64,000 bases of DNA from Oscillospiraceae bacterium (lineage in GTDB: Bacteria; Bacillota; Clostridia; Oscillospirales; Oscillospiraceae), in the NCBI GenBank assembly GCA_017938625.1, contig JAGBBD010000050.1:1-64000 (forward strand). The letters run 5' to 3'. The position numbers were made by a program, and so were the translations under genes. Under the pieces are notes generated by a model that saw nothing but the letters and a program-made list of their open reading frames with translations, ran no database searches and had not been told where the DNA came from. Shown piece by piece: positions 39,385 to 48,064 of the stretch; position 1 is the stretch's first letter; the number at the start of each line of letters is the position of its first letter.

Positions 39385-40946
39385 AGATCACAAAAATGAC
39401 AGCCGTATTCGGCTGCCTGGACGGTGCGGTGCTGGAGCTTTCACCGGGGCTGAACACCATCTGCCTGCCCAACGAAGGCGGCAAATCCACATGGGCGGCA
39501 TTCCTCCTTGCCATGTTCTACGGTCTTGATACCAAGCGCGCCCAGAAGGGCGGCTTGAGCGGGAAAAACCGCTATCTGCCGTGGAGCGGAAAGCCTATGG
39601 AGGGCACGATGGAGCTGGAGCTGGAAGGCAGAACGGTCGTGCTGCAAAGAAGCTCGGAAAACGGAAAGCCCTTTGGAACGTTCCGTGCGTGGGACAAGCA
39701 CACAGGACTGCAGATCGGCAGTCTGACGGGAGAAAACTGCGGTCTGACGCTGCTGGGCGTGGAAAAGGAAGTGTTCCGGCGCAGCGCCTTTCTCAACGGT
39801 ACGGAGCTTGCGGTGACGCAGGACCATGACCTGTCCCGCCGCCTCGGAAATCTGGCGGCAAGCGGTCAGCAAAATGAGAGCTTCCTGCAGGCAGATGACC
39901 GTCTGCGCATCTGGCAGAACCATCTGCGTTACCATCAGTCCGGTGAGATTCCCCGTGTGCAGCGTCAGCTGGAAGAGCTGACTGCGGCACAGGCGCGGAC
40001 GCAGCCGCCCATTGCCCATCTGCCCTCGGAGGGCAGCCTTTTGCAGATGCTGGGCAGCCTGCAGCAGCAGGAAGTGTTTTCCTGTCCTGCGGCGCTGGCA
40101 GGGGTGAAGGAAGCAGACATTCTGGAAAAAACGCGGCAGGATCTGAGCCGCCGCAAAAAGCGCCTGTGGCTCTTTGCCGTTTTGGCAGCCGTGTGTCTTG
40201 TGGGTGCTGCTCTGTGGTCTTGGTGGCTGCTGATTCCTGCTTTGGCGGCAGGCGCAGGCGCTGTGAACGTGTTTTTGGCAAAAAAGCTGTGCCGTGACTA
40301 CGGCACAAATAGGATCGCGGAGATCTTCCCGGCTGCTGTTTCATACCGCGACCGGGAGAAGCGCCGCTGGGCGCAGATGACGGCGGTGGAAGAAGTCCGC
40401 GGCTTTGCGCCGCAGGTGACAGATGTGGCGGAAGCAAAGCAGGCTGTGGAGCAGGCGCTTGCCGCCCATCGGCAGGCAGAACAGATCCGTCTGCAGAAGC
40501 CGACTCCGGAGCAGGTGGAGCGGCTGCGGCAGACCCTTGCCCAACTGGAAAAACAGGAGCAGGCTGTGATCTTGGCGCGTAAGGCTCTCTCCGGCGCCAA
40601 CAGCAAGCTGCAGCAGACTTATGTGCCGCGGCTGACTGCCCTTGCGGGCGACTGTCTGCACCGTCTGACCCTCGGGCGTTATGATGGAATCATCATGAAT
40701 GAATCGCTGGAGCTTTCCGTCCGGGAAGCAGGCTCTGTGGTGCGTCCTCTGGCGGCACTCAGCCGCGGCACGCAGGATCAGGTCTGGCTGGCTTTGCGCC
40801 TTGCCATGACGAAGCTGCTGCTGCCCCAAGGTGCGCCTGTGGTGCTGGACGATGCCCTTCTGACCTTTGACGTACAGCGGGAAAAAGCCGCGCTGCAAGT
40901 CCTTTCCCAAGAAGACCGACAGGTGATCGTCTTTTCCTGCAGATAA
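39381..40946 (+). CDS. SMC/Rad50-like ATPase with membrane segment (YhaN-like, short)
   Basis: The 521-aa protein has a Walker A motif NEGGKSTWAAF near residue 32, a short coiled-coil region, two adjacent hydrophobic segments (about 258-295, LWLFAVLAAVCLVGAALWSW and the following), more coiled coil, and the C-terminal ABC signature LSRGTQDQVWLALRLA with Walker B VVLDDALLTFD. Rad50-type partners are usually much longer; here the coiled coils are reduced and a hairpin membrane anchor is in the middle, as in YhaN. TTG at 39381 overlaps the previous stop and follows GGAGGGGAGGGA. Confidence 0.87.
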   Translation: MKITKMTAVFGCLDGAVLELSPGLNTICLPNEGGKSTWAAFLLAMFYGLDTKRAQKGGLSGKNRYLPWSGKPMEGTMELELEGRTVVLQRSSENGKPFGTFRAWDKHTGLQIGSLTGENCGLTLLGVEKEVFRRSAFLNGTELAVTQDHDLSRRLGNLAASGQQNESFLQADDRLRIWQNHLRYHQSGEIPRVQRQLEELTAAQARTQPPIAHLPSEGSLLQMLGSLQQQEVFSCPAALAGVKEADILEKTRQDLSRRKKRLWLFAVLAAVCLVGAALWSWWLLIPALAAGAGAVNVFLAKKLCRDYGTNRIAEIFPAAVSYRDREKRRWAQMTAVEEVRGFAPQVTDVAEAKQAVEQALAAHRQAEQIRLQKPTPEQVERLRQTLAQLEKQEQAVILARKALSGANSKLQQTYVPRLTALAGDCLHRLTLGRYDGIIMNESLELSVREAGSVVRPLAALSRGTQDQVWLALRLAMTKLLLPQGAPVVLDDALLTFDVQREKAALQVLSQEDRQVIVFSCR

Positions 40947-40953
40947 AAGAAAG

Positions 40954-40984
40954 CGCTCGAAGAGATACTCTTCGAGCGTTGTTT
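40954..40984 (+). terminator. Terminator after yhaN-like gene
   Basis: An 11-bp perfect stem CGCTCGAAGAG/CTCTTCGAGCG with a 3-nt loop and TTGTTT after it. Confidence 0.85.
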
Positions 40985-40988
40985 AAAA

Positions 40989-41043
40989 GGCTCCCTTGTG
41001 TAAAGGGAGCTGTCAAAATCTTTGATTTTGACTGAGGGATTGT
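40989..41043 (+). repeat. Double-hairpin repeat, left boundary of the DUF559 unit
   Basis: GGCTCCCTTGTGTAAAGGGAGC is a hairpin; it is followed by TCAAAATC-TTT-GATTTTGA, a second hairpin, and ends CTGAGGGATTG. A nearly identical unit is at 20688-20738. Confidence 0.85.
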
Positions 41044-41387
41044 TGGACTGTAGTATCGATGTACTCGCAGACTCCCGAAAAATTCCGATTGACTTCGTTG
41101 TTGGGGATGCGAAGAACCGTTAACCCATAATGATTTAGAAAAGCAGTGCGCTGTGCGTCTTTTTCCATGTTGTCTGCATCATAGTGCTGAGAACCGTCGA
41201 GCTCTACGACGATCCGGGCTTTTGCACTGTAAAAATCCGCAATGTACTTTCCCAGTACTTTTTGCCGCGTAAAGCGGGCGGGGTGGGTTCGCAGAAAGTC
41301 ATACCAGAGATGGCGCTCTTCCTTTGTCATTTCTTTTCGCAGCTGCTTTGCAAGAGGCACCAGCTGCTTGTTGTGCTTTGACTGCAT
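41013..41387 (-). CDS. DUF559 (Vsr-like) endonuclease-fold protein
   Basis: The 124-aa protein has the DUF559 pattern: LAKQLRKEMTKEERHLWYDFLR, FTRQKVLGKYIADFYS, VVELDGSQHYD (E and D of a PD-(D/E)xK-type site, then QH) and AFLNHYGLTVLRIPNNEV. ATG 41387 is 4 bp from the right-hand repeat, and the last ten codons plus stop are encoded within the left-hand repeat. The gene therefore fills exactly the space between two inverted double-hairpin repeats. A role in movement or copying of these repeats is inference; the family is also seen alone in genomes. Confidence 0.88.
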   Translation of the reverse strand: MQSKHNKQLVPLAKQLRKEMTKEERHLWYDFLRTHPARFTRQKVLGKYIADFYSAKARIVVELDGSQHYDADNMEKDAQRTAFLNHYGLTVLRIPNNEVNRNFSGVCEYIDTTVQQSLSQNQRF

Positions 41388-41390
41388 ACA

Positions 41391-41442
41391 CAATCCCTCC
41401 GAGCAGGCTTCGCCTGCCCACCTCCCTTTACACAAGGGAGGC
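41391..41442 (-). repeat. Double-hairpin repeat, right boundary of the DUF559 unit (inverted)
   Basis: Read on the minus strand: GCCTCCCTTGTGTAAAGGGAGG, then GGCAGGC-GAA-GCCTGC, then GGAGGGATTG. Hairpin 1 and the terminal GAGGGATTG match the left unit; hairpin 2 differs in sequence but is also self-complementary. Confidence 0.85.
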
Positions 41443-41443
41443 T

Positions 41444-41665
41444 TTACTCTTCTTTGTCTTTCTCCTGAGATTTTTTCCAGTCGCGCCATGTGAGGATCGC
41501 AACAAAGACCGTGCCGCCGCCCAAAACCAGAACAGACAGCAGCAAAAGTCCCAGAGACGGTGCTTCCGCGCCGCCTTTCAGATACTTGACCACAAGATCG
41601 ATCAGAAGATATGCCAGATATACAACGGCGATCAGACGGAATACGGGAATCTTAGTATTATTCAT
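41444..41665 (-). CDS. Small two-TM membrane protein
   Basis: The 73-aa protein has two hydrophobic segments (residues 9-27 and 38-60) and a charged C-terminus KKSQEKDKEE. CAAGGGAGC precedes ATG 41665. It is not part of a recognised family. Confidence 0.65.
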   Translation of the reverse strand: MNNTKIPVFRLIAVVYLAYLLIDLVVKYLKGGAEAPSLGLLLLSVLVLGGGTVFVAILTWRDWKKSQEKDKEE

Positions 41666-41678
41666 ATAAAATGCTCCC

Positions 41679-41706
41679 TTGCGTTTTTTCTGTTTCGTGC
41701 TATGAT
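41679..41706 (+). promoter_or_regulatory. Promoter of galK-galT-aroQ
   Basis: TTGCGT (41679-41684)-16 bp-TATGAT (41701-41706), 57 bp before galK. Confidence 0.55.
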
Positions 41707-41762
41707 TATACCAGAATGGGAAACCGTTTGTCTATACGAAACCATAAGAAAGGCGAAGGCTT

Positions 41763-42890
41763 ATGACTTACATATTTTCCGCACCCGGCCGCACGGAGAT
41801 CAGCGGCAACCATACCGACCACCAGCACGGCTGCGTGCTGGCAGGCGCAGTCGATCTGGAGACTGTGGCAGAAGTGACCCTTAACGGTACTGATATGATT
41901 TGCGTGCAGTCTCAGGGCTACGCGCCCGTGGAGATCTCCATCAAGGATCTTGCCCTGCGTGAAGAGGAAAAAAACACCACCGCTGCGCTGATCCGCGGCG
42001 TGGCAGCCAACTTTGCCGAAAGAGGCGCCAAGCTGCAGGGCTTTGACGCCAAGGTGTCCTCCACTGTGCTGCCCGGCAGCGGTCTGAGCTCTTCCGCTGC
42101 CTTTGAAGTGCTCATCGGTACCATCATCAACGAGCTGTTCTTTGACAAGACCTGTACCCCTGTAGAGATCGCCCAGATCGGTCAGTGGGCAGAGAATGTC
42201 TATTTCGGCAAGCCCTGCGGTCTGATGGATCAGACGGCTTCCTCCGTAGGCGGCATGGTGTTTATCGACTTTAACGATCCTTCTGCCCCTGTGGTGGAGC
42301 GGCTGGACTTTGACTTTGCGGCAGCAGGTCATGCCCTGTGCATCATCGATTCCGGTGCTGACCATGCCGATCTGACAGATGAGTATGCCGCCATCCCCGG
42401 GGAGCTGAAGCAGGTCTGTGCTCTGTTTGGCAAGCAGGTCTTGCGGGATATCCCGGAAGAAGAGTTCTTTGCAAAGCTGCCCCGGATCCGCGGCAAGGTC
42501 TCCGACCGTGCCATTTTGCGTGCCGTGCATTTCTATCAGGAAAATACCAGAGTGCAGCGGCAGGCACAGGCGCTGCGCGAAAATGACTTTGATACCTTCC
42601 TGCGTCTTGCCGGCGAGTCCGGCAGAAGCAGCTGGATGTATCTGCAGAACATCACCCCGGCAGGCGCTGTGGAGCAGCAGGCTGTGGGTGTGACCCTGGC
42701 GCTGTGCGATACCCTGCTCAAAGGCAGAGGTGCATACCGTGTCCACGGCGGCGGTTTTGCCGGTACGGTGCAGGCATTTGTGCCCAAGGATCTGCTGGAC
42801 GGCTTCAAGTCCGGCATCGAAGCCGTGCTGGGTGAGGGCAGCTGCCATGTGCTGTCCATCCGTCCCGAGGGCGGCATCCGCGTAAAGTGA
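41763..42890 (+). CDS. galK: Galactokinase
   Basis: The 375-aa GHMP kinase phosphorylates galactose at C1, the entry step of the Leloir pathway. The galactose-binding signature GRTEISGNHTDHQHG is near the start, the GHMP ATP loop LPGSGLSSSAAFEVLIG follows near residue 105, and the third motif GAYRVHGGGFAGTVQAFV is near 325. Length is normal. It is followed after 10 bp by galT. Confidence 0.96.
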   Translation: MTYIFSAPGRTEISGNHTDHQHGCVLAGAVDLETVAEVTLNGTDMICVQSQGYAPVEISIKDLALREEEKNTTAALIRGVAANFAERGAKLQGFDAKVSSTVLPGSGLSSSAAFEVLIGTIINELFFDKTCTPVEIAQIGQWAENVYFGKPCGLMDQTASSVGGMVFIDFNDPSAPVVERLDFDFAAAGHALCIIDSGADHADLTDEYAAIPGELKQVCALFGKQVLRDIPEEEFFAKLPRIRGKVSDRAILRAVHFYQENTRVQRQAQALRENDFDTFLRLAGESGRSSWMYLQNITPAGAVEQQAVGVTLALCDTLLKGRGAYRVHGGGFAGTVQAFVPKDLLDGFKSGIEAVLGEGSCHVLSIRPEGGIRVK

Positions 42891-42900
42891 GGGAATGACC

Positions 42901-44379
42901 ATGGATCGTTATATTTCTGCTCTGATCAAGTATGCCCTTGACCGGGATCTGATCGATCCCTGCGACAAGGTCTTTATGACAAACCGCATTTTGCAGGTCA
43001 TGGAACTGGACAGCTATGAGGAAGCAGCGCCTGCCGAGGCTTCCTTGGAGGAGATCCTCACGGCTTTGACCGATGATGCCGTAAAGCGCGGGGTCTGCCA
43101 AGACGATATCACCAGCCGCGATCTGTTTGACACCAAGCTCATGGGCGAGCTGACGCCCAGACCCGGCGTGGTGCAGGAGCGCTTCGCGGAGCTGTATGCG
43201 GATGACCCCAAGGCAGCGACGGACTGGTATTACCGGTTCTCTCAGAACACGGACTATATCCGCACCTACCGCATCAAAAAGGATCTGCGGTGGAAGACCG
43301 AAACACCTTACGGTGAGCTGGACATCACCATCAACCTGTCCAAGCCGGAGAAAGATCCCAAAGCCATTGCCGCAGCCAAGGCTGCGCCCCAGTCCGGCTA
43401 TCCCAAGTGTCAGCTGTGTGTGGAAAATGAGGGCTATGCAGGAAGATTAAATCATCCTGCTCGCCAGAATCACCGCGTCATCCCCATCTGTGTGGAGGGT
43501 GCCAAGTGGTGTCTGCAGTACAGCCCTTATGTGTATTATAATGAGCATTGCATCGTCTTCAACGCCAAGCACACTCCCATGGTCATCGACCACAGCGCCT
43601 TCCGCAAGCTGCTGGATTTTGTGACCTTGTTCCCCCACTACTTTGTGGGATCCAACGCGGATCTGCCCATTGTGGGCGGCAGTATTCTGAGCCATGAGCA
43701 CTTCCAGGGCGGCTGCTACTGCTTCCCCATGGAGAAAGCGCCTGTGGAAAAATCCGTCAGCTTCAAGGGTTATGAAAATGTTCGGGCAGGTGTGGTGCGC
43801 TGGCCCATGAGTGTCCTGCGTCTGCAGGGCAGCGACAGGGATGAGCTGGCAATGCTGGCAGCGAAGATCCTGTCTGCATGGCGCGGCTACACCGATGAAG
43901 AAGCCTTCATCCTTGCCGAAACAGACGGCACGCCCCACAATACCATCACGCCCATCGCAAGACGGCGCGGCGAGGACTACGAGCTGGATCTGGTCCTGCG
44001 CAACAATATCACCACCGAGGAGCATCCGCTGGGTGTGTATCATCCCCACGCTGAGCTGCACCACATTAAAAAAGAGAACATCGGCCTTATTGAGGTCATG
44101 GGTCTTGCGGTGCTGCCGGCGCGTCTAAAGAAAGAACTGGCAGCCTTGGAAGAAGCCATCCTTGCAGGCGAGGCGCTCACAGGAGAGCTGGAAAAGCACG
44201 CTCCCTGGGTGGAGGAGCTGAAGAGCCGCCACAGCTTTACCAAGGAGAACATCACCGGGATCTTGCGTGAAGAGGTGGGCAAGGTCTTTGCCCGTGTGTT
44301 GGAGCACGCAGGTGTCTATCATGGCAAGGAGGATGCGTTCATGCGGTTTGTGGACTATGTGAACGCAAAGGAAGGATGA
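42901..44379 (+). CDS. galT: UDP-glucose--hexose-1-phosphate uridylyltransferase (class II)
   Basis: The 492-aa enzyme exchanges galactose-1-phosphate with UDP-glucose. It belongs to the long Firmicute GalT class: GYPKCQLCVENEGYAGR, a PYVYYNEHCIVF block, and GSILSHEHFQGGCYCFPME, which holds the HxH-type catalytic region. ATG 42901 is used because GTGAGGGA sits 8 bp upstream; ATG 42895 is too close. It overlaps aroQ by 4 bp (ATGA). Confidence 0.95.
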   Translation: MDRYISALIKYALDRDLIDPCDKVFMTNRILQVMELDSYEEAAPAEASLEEILTALTDDAVKRGVCQDDITSRDLFDTKLMGELTPRPGVVQERFAELYADDPKAATDWYYRFSQNTDYIRTYRIKKDLRWKTETPYGELDITINLSKPEKDPKAIAAAKAAPQSGYPKCQLCVENEGYAGRLNHPARQNHRVIPICVEGAKWCLQYSPYVYYNEHCIVFNAKHTPMVIDHSAFRKLLDFVTLFPHYFVGSNADLPIVGGSILSHEHFQGGCYCFPMEKAPVEKSVSFKGYENVRAGVVRWPMSVLRLQGSDRDELAMLAAKILSAWRGYTDEEAFILAETDGTPHNTITPIARRRGEDYELDLVLRNNITTEEHPLGVYHPHAELHHIKKENIGLIEVMGLAVLPARLKKELAALEEAILAGEALTGELEKHAPWVEELKSRHSFTKENITGILREEVGKVFARVLEHAGVYHGKEDAFMRFVDYVNAKEG

Positions 44380-44813
44380 ACATTCTTGTTTTGAACGGCC
44401 CGAATTTGAACCTGCTGGGGCAGAGAGAGCCGGGGATCTACGGCGCAAGGACCTACAAGGATCTGTGTGCCATGATCGAAGAAAAGGCAAAGCAGCTGGG
44501 TATTGCAGTCGAGGTGCGCCAGACCAATCACGAAGGCGTGCTGGTGGACTGGATCCAGCAGGCGCTGGGCACTTTTGACGCCATCGTCATCAATCCGGCT
44601 GCCTACACTCATACCAGCGTGGCGATTTTGGATGCCGCCAAGGCAGTGACCCTTCCCATGGTGGAGGTGCACATCTCCGATGTGAGCAAGCGGGAGGACT
44701 TCCGTCAGGTGAGCTACATCCGTGCCGCCTGCCAAAAGACCATCGCCGGCCACGGCTTCGAGGGTTATCTGGAAGCCATGGAATATCTGGCATCCAATTC
44801 AATTGACAATTGA
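44376..44813 (+). CDS. aroQ: Type II 3-dehydroquinate dehydratase
   Basis: The 145-aa enzyme of the shikimate pathway has the type II signatures LVLNGPNLNLLGQREPGIYG (catalytic Tyr22), RQTNHEGVLVDWI, INPAAYTHTSVAI and VEVHISDVSKREDFR. It dehydrates 3-dehydroquinate as a cytoplasmic dodecamer. It is coupled to galT although the pathways are unrelated. The last residues (NSIDN) are encoded by an ATTGACAATTGACAATGG intergenic repeat, which therefore has altered the C-terminus. Confidence 0.95.
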   Translation: MNILVLNGPNLNLLGQREPGIYGARTYKDLCAMIEEKAKQLGIAVEVRQTNHEGVLVDWIQQALGTFDAIVINPAAYTHTSVAILDAAKAVTLPMVEVHISDVSKREDFRQVSYIRAACQKTIAGHGFEGYLEAMEYLASNSIDN

Positions 44814-45045
44814 CAATGGAGAATTGACAATGAATGTGTCGGCCCCGCCGACGGATTTTAATGTTAGGCAGCACCCATGCCTCCCTCTGATGAGGGAGGT
44901 GGCATTTGCGAAGCAAATGACGGAGGGAGAGCTACTACCCCTCAGTCAAAATCAGAGATTTTGCCAGCTCCCATTTGTCAGGGGAGCCAAGGGTGCAGTG
45001 CATCTTGTAGGGCGGTCTGCCCCCAGACCGCCGGGTGCAGGCAGA
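44814..45045. repeat. Repeat cluster with a facing pair of double-hairpin repeats
   Basis: After ATTGACAATGG words and a TGTCGGCCCCGCCGACGGATTTTAA palindrome (44836-44861), a left unit (GCCTCCCTC-TGAT-GAGGGAGG, GCATTTGC-GAA-GCAAATG, GGAGGGAG; about 44878-44930) faces an inverted unit (CCCTCAG, TCAAAATC-AGA-GATTTTG, GCTCCC...GGGAGCC; about 44938-44988) with only about 7 bp between. A GGGCGGTCTGCCCCCAGACCGCC unit follows at 45010-45032. No gene. Confidence 0.78.
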
Positions 45046-45053
45046 AAAACATA

Positions 45054-45091
45054 ACACGAAGCCCGGTTCCTGTGGGAACCGGGCTTCGTGT
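45054..45091 (-). terminator. Terminator of uvrA
   Basis: ACACGAAGCCCGGTTCC-TGTG-GGAACCGGGCTTCGTGT, a 17-bp perfect stem just after the uvrA stop on the minus strand. Confidence 0.85.
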
Positions 45092-47917
45092 TTATTTGAG
45101 GCTTCGTTTCAGGTACTGGCCAGTGTAGCTCTTTTTGTTTTTTGCCACCTCTTCCGGAGTGCCGGTGGCGACGATGGTGCCGCCGCGGTCGCCGCCCTCC
45201 GGGCCAAGGTCGATGATATGGTCGCAGACCTTGATCACATCCAGATTGTGCTCGATGACCAGCACCGTATTGCCGGTGTCTACCAATGCCTGCAGGACAT
45301 CAATGAGCTTGTGCACATCTGCCATGTGCAGACCTGTGGTAGGCTCATCGAGGATATAGAAGGTTCTGCCTGTGGCTCTGCGGCTGAGCTCCGTTGCCAG
45401 TTTCACGCGCTGGGCTTCGCCGCCGGACAGGGTGGTGGAGCTCTGTCCCAGCTTCACATAGCCAAGGCCCACATCCACCAGGGTCTGCACCTTGTGGCGC
45501 AGCTTGGGCAGGTTTTCAAAGAAGCCGAGGGCTTCCTCCGCCGTCATTTCCAGCACATCGGCAATGGTCTTGCCCTTGTAGGTGACCTCCAGCGTCTCCC
45601 GGTTGTAGCGCTTGCCGTGGCAGACGTCACAGGGCACATACACATCGGGCAAAAAGTGCATCTCGATCTTCACAAGACCGTCGCCGCAGCAGGCCTCGCA
45701 GCGTCCGCCTTTCACATTGAAGGAGAAGCGTCCGGGGCCGTAGCCGCGCGCCTTGGCTTCTGCCGTGGAGGCGAACAGGTCGCGGATATCGTTGAACAGA
45801 CCTGTGTAGGTGGCGGGATTGGAGCGGGGTGTGCGTCCGATGGGGCTCTGGTCGATTCCAACCACCTTGTCAAGGTGCTCCAGACCTTCGATGCGGTCAT
45901 GGACACCGGCGCGGACTCTTGCCCGGTTCAGCTTGCAGGACAATGTCTTATAGAGGATCTCGTTGACAAGTGAGGACTTGCCGGAGCCGGACACACCGGT
46001 GACGCAGGTGAAGGTTCCCAGAGGGATCTCCACATCGATATTCTGCAGATTGTTTTCCCTCGCGCCGCAGATCTTCAGGCTTTTGCCGTTTCCTTCTCTG
46101 CGGGAAGCCGGGATGGGGATCTTCTTGAAGCCGGACAGATACTGCCCTGTGATGCTGCGCTTGCAGGCCGTAATGTCTTCCAGAGAACCTGCCGCCACGA
46201 TCTCGCCGCCGTGGACACCGGCACCGGGGCCAACATCCACGATGTAATCCGCAGCGCGCATGGTGTCTTCGTCGTGCTCCACCACAAGCAGGGTGTTGCC
46301 AAGGTCACGCAGTCGCTTCAGGGTGGCGATCAGCTTGTCGTTGTCGCGCTGGTGCAGACCGATGGAGGGCTCGTCAAGAATATACAAAACGCCCATGAGG
46401 CTGCTGCCGATCTGGGTCGCCAGACGGATGCGCTGGGCTTCACCGCCTGACAAGGTGGCAGCGGCACGGCTGAGGGTCAGATAGGGCAGACCCACGCTGT
46501 GCAGAAAGCCGAGGCGGGACTTGATCTCCTTGAGGATCTGCTCCGCGATCTGCGCCTGTGCACCGGTCAGCTCCAGGTTTTCCACAAATTCCAGCGCGTC
46601 ATGGACATTCAGACAGCAGAAATCCCAGATCGCCATACCGCCAACGGTGACGGCGCGGCTCACATCGGACAGGCGCTGCCCCTTGCAGTGGGGGCAGGGC
46701 TTGGTGGACATACACTCCTCCAGCTCCTTCTTTGCCCACTCGGACTGGGTCTCCTCAAAGCGCCGGGACACATTGGGCAAAATGCCCTCAAAGGGCTGGG
46801 ACAGTACACCGTAGCCGCTGCCGCGCTCGTAGCGCAGCTCCAGCTTTTCAAGCCCTGTGCCGTTTAAGATCACATCCTTAGCTTTGTCGGGCAGCTCCTG
46901 CCACGGGGTGGACAGGGAGAAGTCATACTTCTTGGAAAGAGCATCGTAATACATCCGGCACACGGTGTCGGACTTAGGGTTGCTCCAGCCGGACAGCTGG
47001 ATGGCGCCCTCTGAGATGGACTTGGTCTTATCGGGGATGATCAGATCCACGTCCGCCACCATCTGCATACCAAGACCCGTACACACAGGGCAGGCGCCGT
47101 AGGGGTTGTTGAAGGAGAACATTCTGGGCGAAAGCTCCGGCATGGAAACGCCGCAGTCGTCACAGGCATAGTTCTGGGAGAACAAGGTGATGCTGTCATC
47201 CGCCACTTGATGCAGCAGCACCAGACCGCCGGACAGATGGCAGGCAGTCTCAATGGAATCTGCCAGTCTTTTCTGCATATCCTCCCGGACGGTGAGGCGA
47301 TCCACCACGATCTCGATGTGGTGCTTTTTGTTCTTTTCCAGCGGGATCTCTTCCGTCAGATCATACACGATGCCGTCTGCCCGCACACGGGAAAAGCCGC
47401 CCTTCCGGGCATCGTCCAGCACTTTCTGGTGCTCGCCCTTTTTGCCGCGGATGACGGGAGCCAGCAGCTGAAACCGCGTCCCCTCCGGCAGGAGCATGAT
47501 CTGATCCACGATCTGATCCACCGTCTGGCGCTTGATCTCCTTGCCGCACTTGGGGCAGTGGGGCGTACCCACCCGTGCCCACAAAAGGCGCAGATAGTCA
47601 TAGATCTCCGTTACCGTGCCCACGGTAGAGCGCGGGTTTTTGGAGGTGGTCTTCTGGTCGATGGAAATGGCAGGGGACAGACCGTCGATCTGATCCACAT
47701 CCGGCTTATCCATCTGTCCGAGGAACATTCTGGCATAGGAACTCAAACTCTCCACATACCGCCGCTGTCCTTCGGCATAAATGGTATCAAAGGCAAGAGA
47801 GGATTTGCCGGAGCCGGAAAGCCCCGTCAGCACCACCAGCTGGTCTCTGGGAATCTCCAGATCCACATTTTTCAGATTGTTTTCCCTTGCGCCCTTGATC
47901 AAAATGCGTTCTAACAT
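45092..47917 (-). CDS. uvrA: Excinuclease ABC subunit A
   Basis: The 941-aa damage-recognition ATPase of nucleotide excision repair has two ABC units. The first has [20 protein letters not shown] near residue 31 and the second [15 protein letters not shown] near residue 640; both signature loops ([13 protein letters not shown] and [13 protein letters not shown]) and zinc modules ([19 protein letters not shown]...CDVCHGKRY) are present. Length is normal. Its promoter is at 47950-47978 and RBS AGAGGTATGCT precedes ATG 47917. No LexA-type box is recognised. Confidence 0.97.
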   Translation of the reverse strand: MLERILIKGARENNLKNVDLEIPRDQLVVLTGLSGSGKSSLAFDTIYAEGQRRYVESLSSYARMFLGQMDKPDVDQIDGLSPAISIDQKTTSKNPRSTVGTVTEIYDYLRLLWARVGTPHCPKCGKEIKRQTVDQIVDQIMLLPEGTRFQLLAPVIRGKKGEHQKVLDDARKGGFSRVRADGIVYDLTEEIPLEKNKKHHIEIVVDRLTVREDMQKRLADSIETACHLSGGLVLLHQVADDSITLFSQNYACDDCGVSMPELSPRMFSFNNPYGACPVCTGLGMQMVADVDLIIPDKTKSISEGAIQLSGWSNPKSDTVCRMYYDALSKKYDFSLSTPWQELPDKAKDVILNGTGLEKLELRYERGSGYGVLSQPFEGILPNVSRRFEETQSEWAKKELEECMSTKPCPHCKGQRLSDVSRAVTVGGMAIWDFCCLNVHDALEFVENLELTGAQAQIAEQILKEIKSRLGFLHSVGLPYLTLSRAAATLSGGEAQRIRLATQIGSSLMGVLYILDEPSIGLHQRDNDKLIATLKRLRDLGNTLLVVEHDEDTMRAADYIVDVGPGAGVHGGEIVAAGSLEDITACKRSITGQYLSGFKKIPIPASRREGNGKSLKICGARENNLQNIDVEIPLGTFTCVTGVSGSGKSSLVNEILYKTLSCKLNRARVRAGVHDRIEGLEHLDKVVGIDQSPIGRTPRSNPATYTGLFNDIRDLFASTAEAKARGYGPGRFSFNVKGGRCEACCGDGLVKIEMHFLPDVYVPCDVCHGKRYNRETLEVTYKGKTIADVLEMTAEEALGFFENLPKLRHKVQTLVDVGLGYVKLGQSSTTLSGGEAQRVKLATELSRRATGRTFYILDEPTTGLHMADVHKLIDVLQALVDTGNTVLVIEHNLDVIKVCDHIIDLGPEGGDRGGTIVATGTPEEVAKNKKSYTGQYLKRSLK

Positions 47918-47949
47918 AGCATACCTCTTTCATGGGTAAACTTTTTAGT

Positions 47950-47978
47950 ATTATAGCATACGGTTTTTTTATTCTCAA
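47950..47978 (-). promoter_or_regulatory. Promoter of uvrA
   Basis: On the minus strand TTGAGA (47978-47973)-17 bp-TATAAT (47955-47950). Confidence 0.78.
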
Positions 47979-48009
47979 CCATATGTTCGTAAACTTTCTG
48001 TGACATCCC

Positions 48010-48037
48010 TTGTATCTTTGGAAAAAAGTAGTATAAT
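48010..48037 (+). promoter_or_regulatory. Promoter of the cardiolipin synthase gene
   Basis: TTGTAT (48010-48015)-16 bp-TATAAT (48032-48037), 27 bp before the GTG start. Confidence 0.65.
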
Positions 48038-48064
48038 AGTATACACCATTTAGGAGGTGATACA

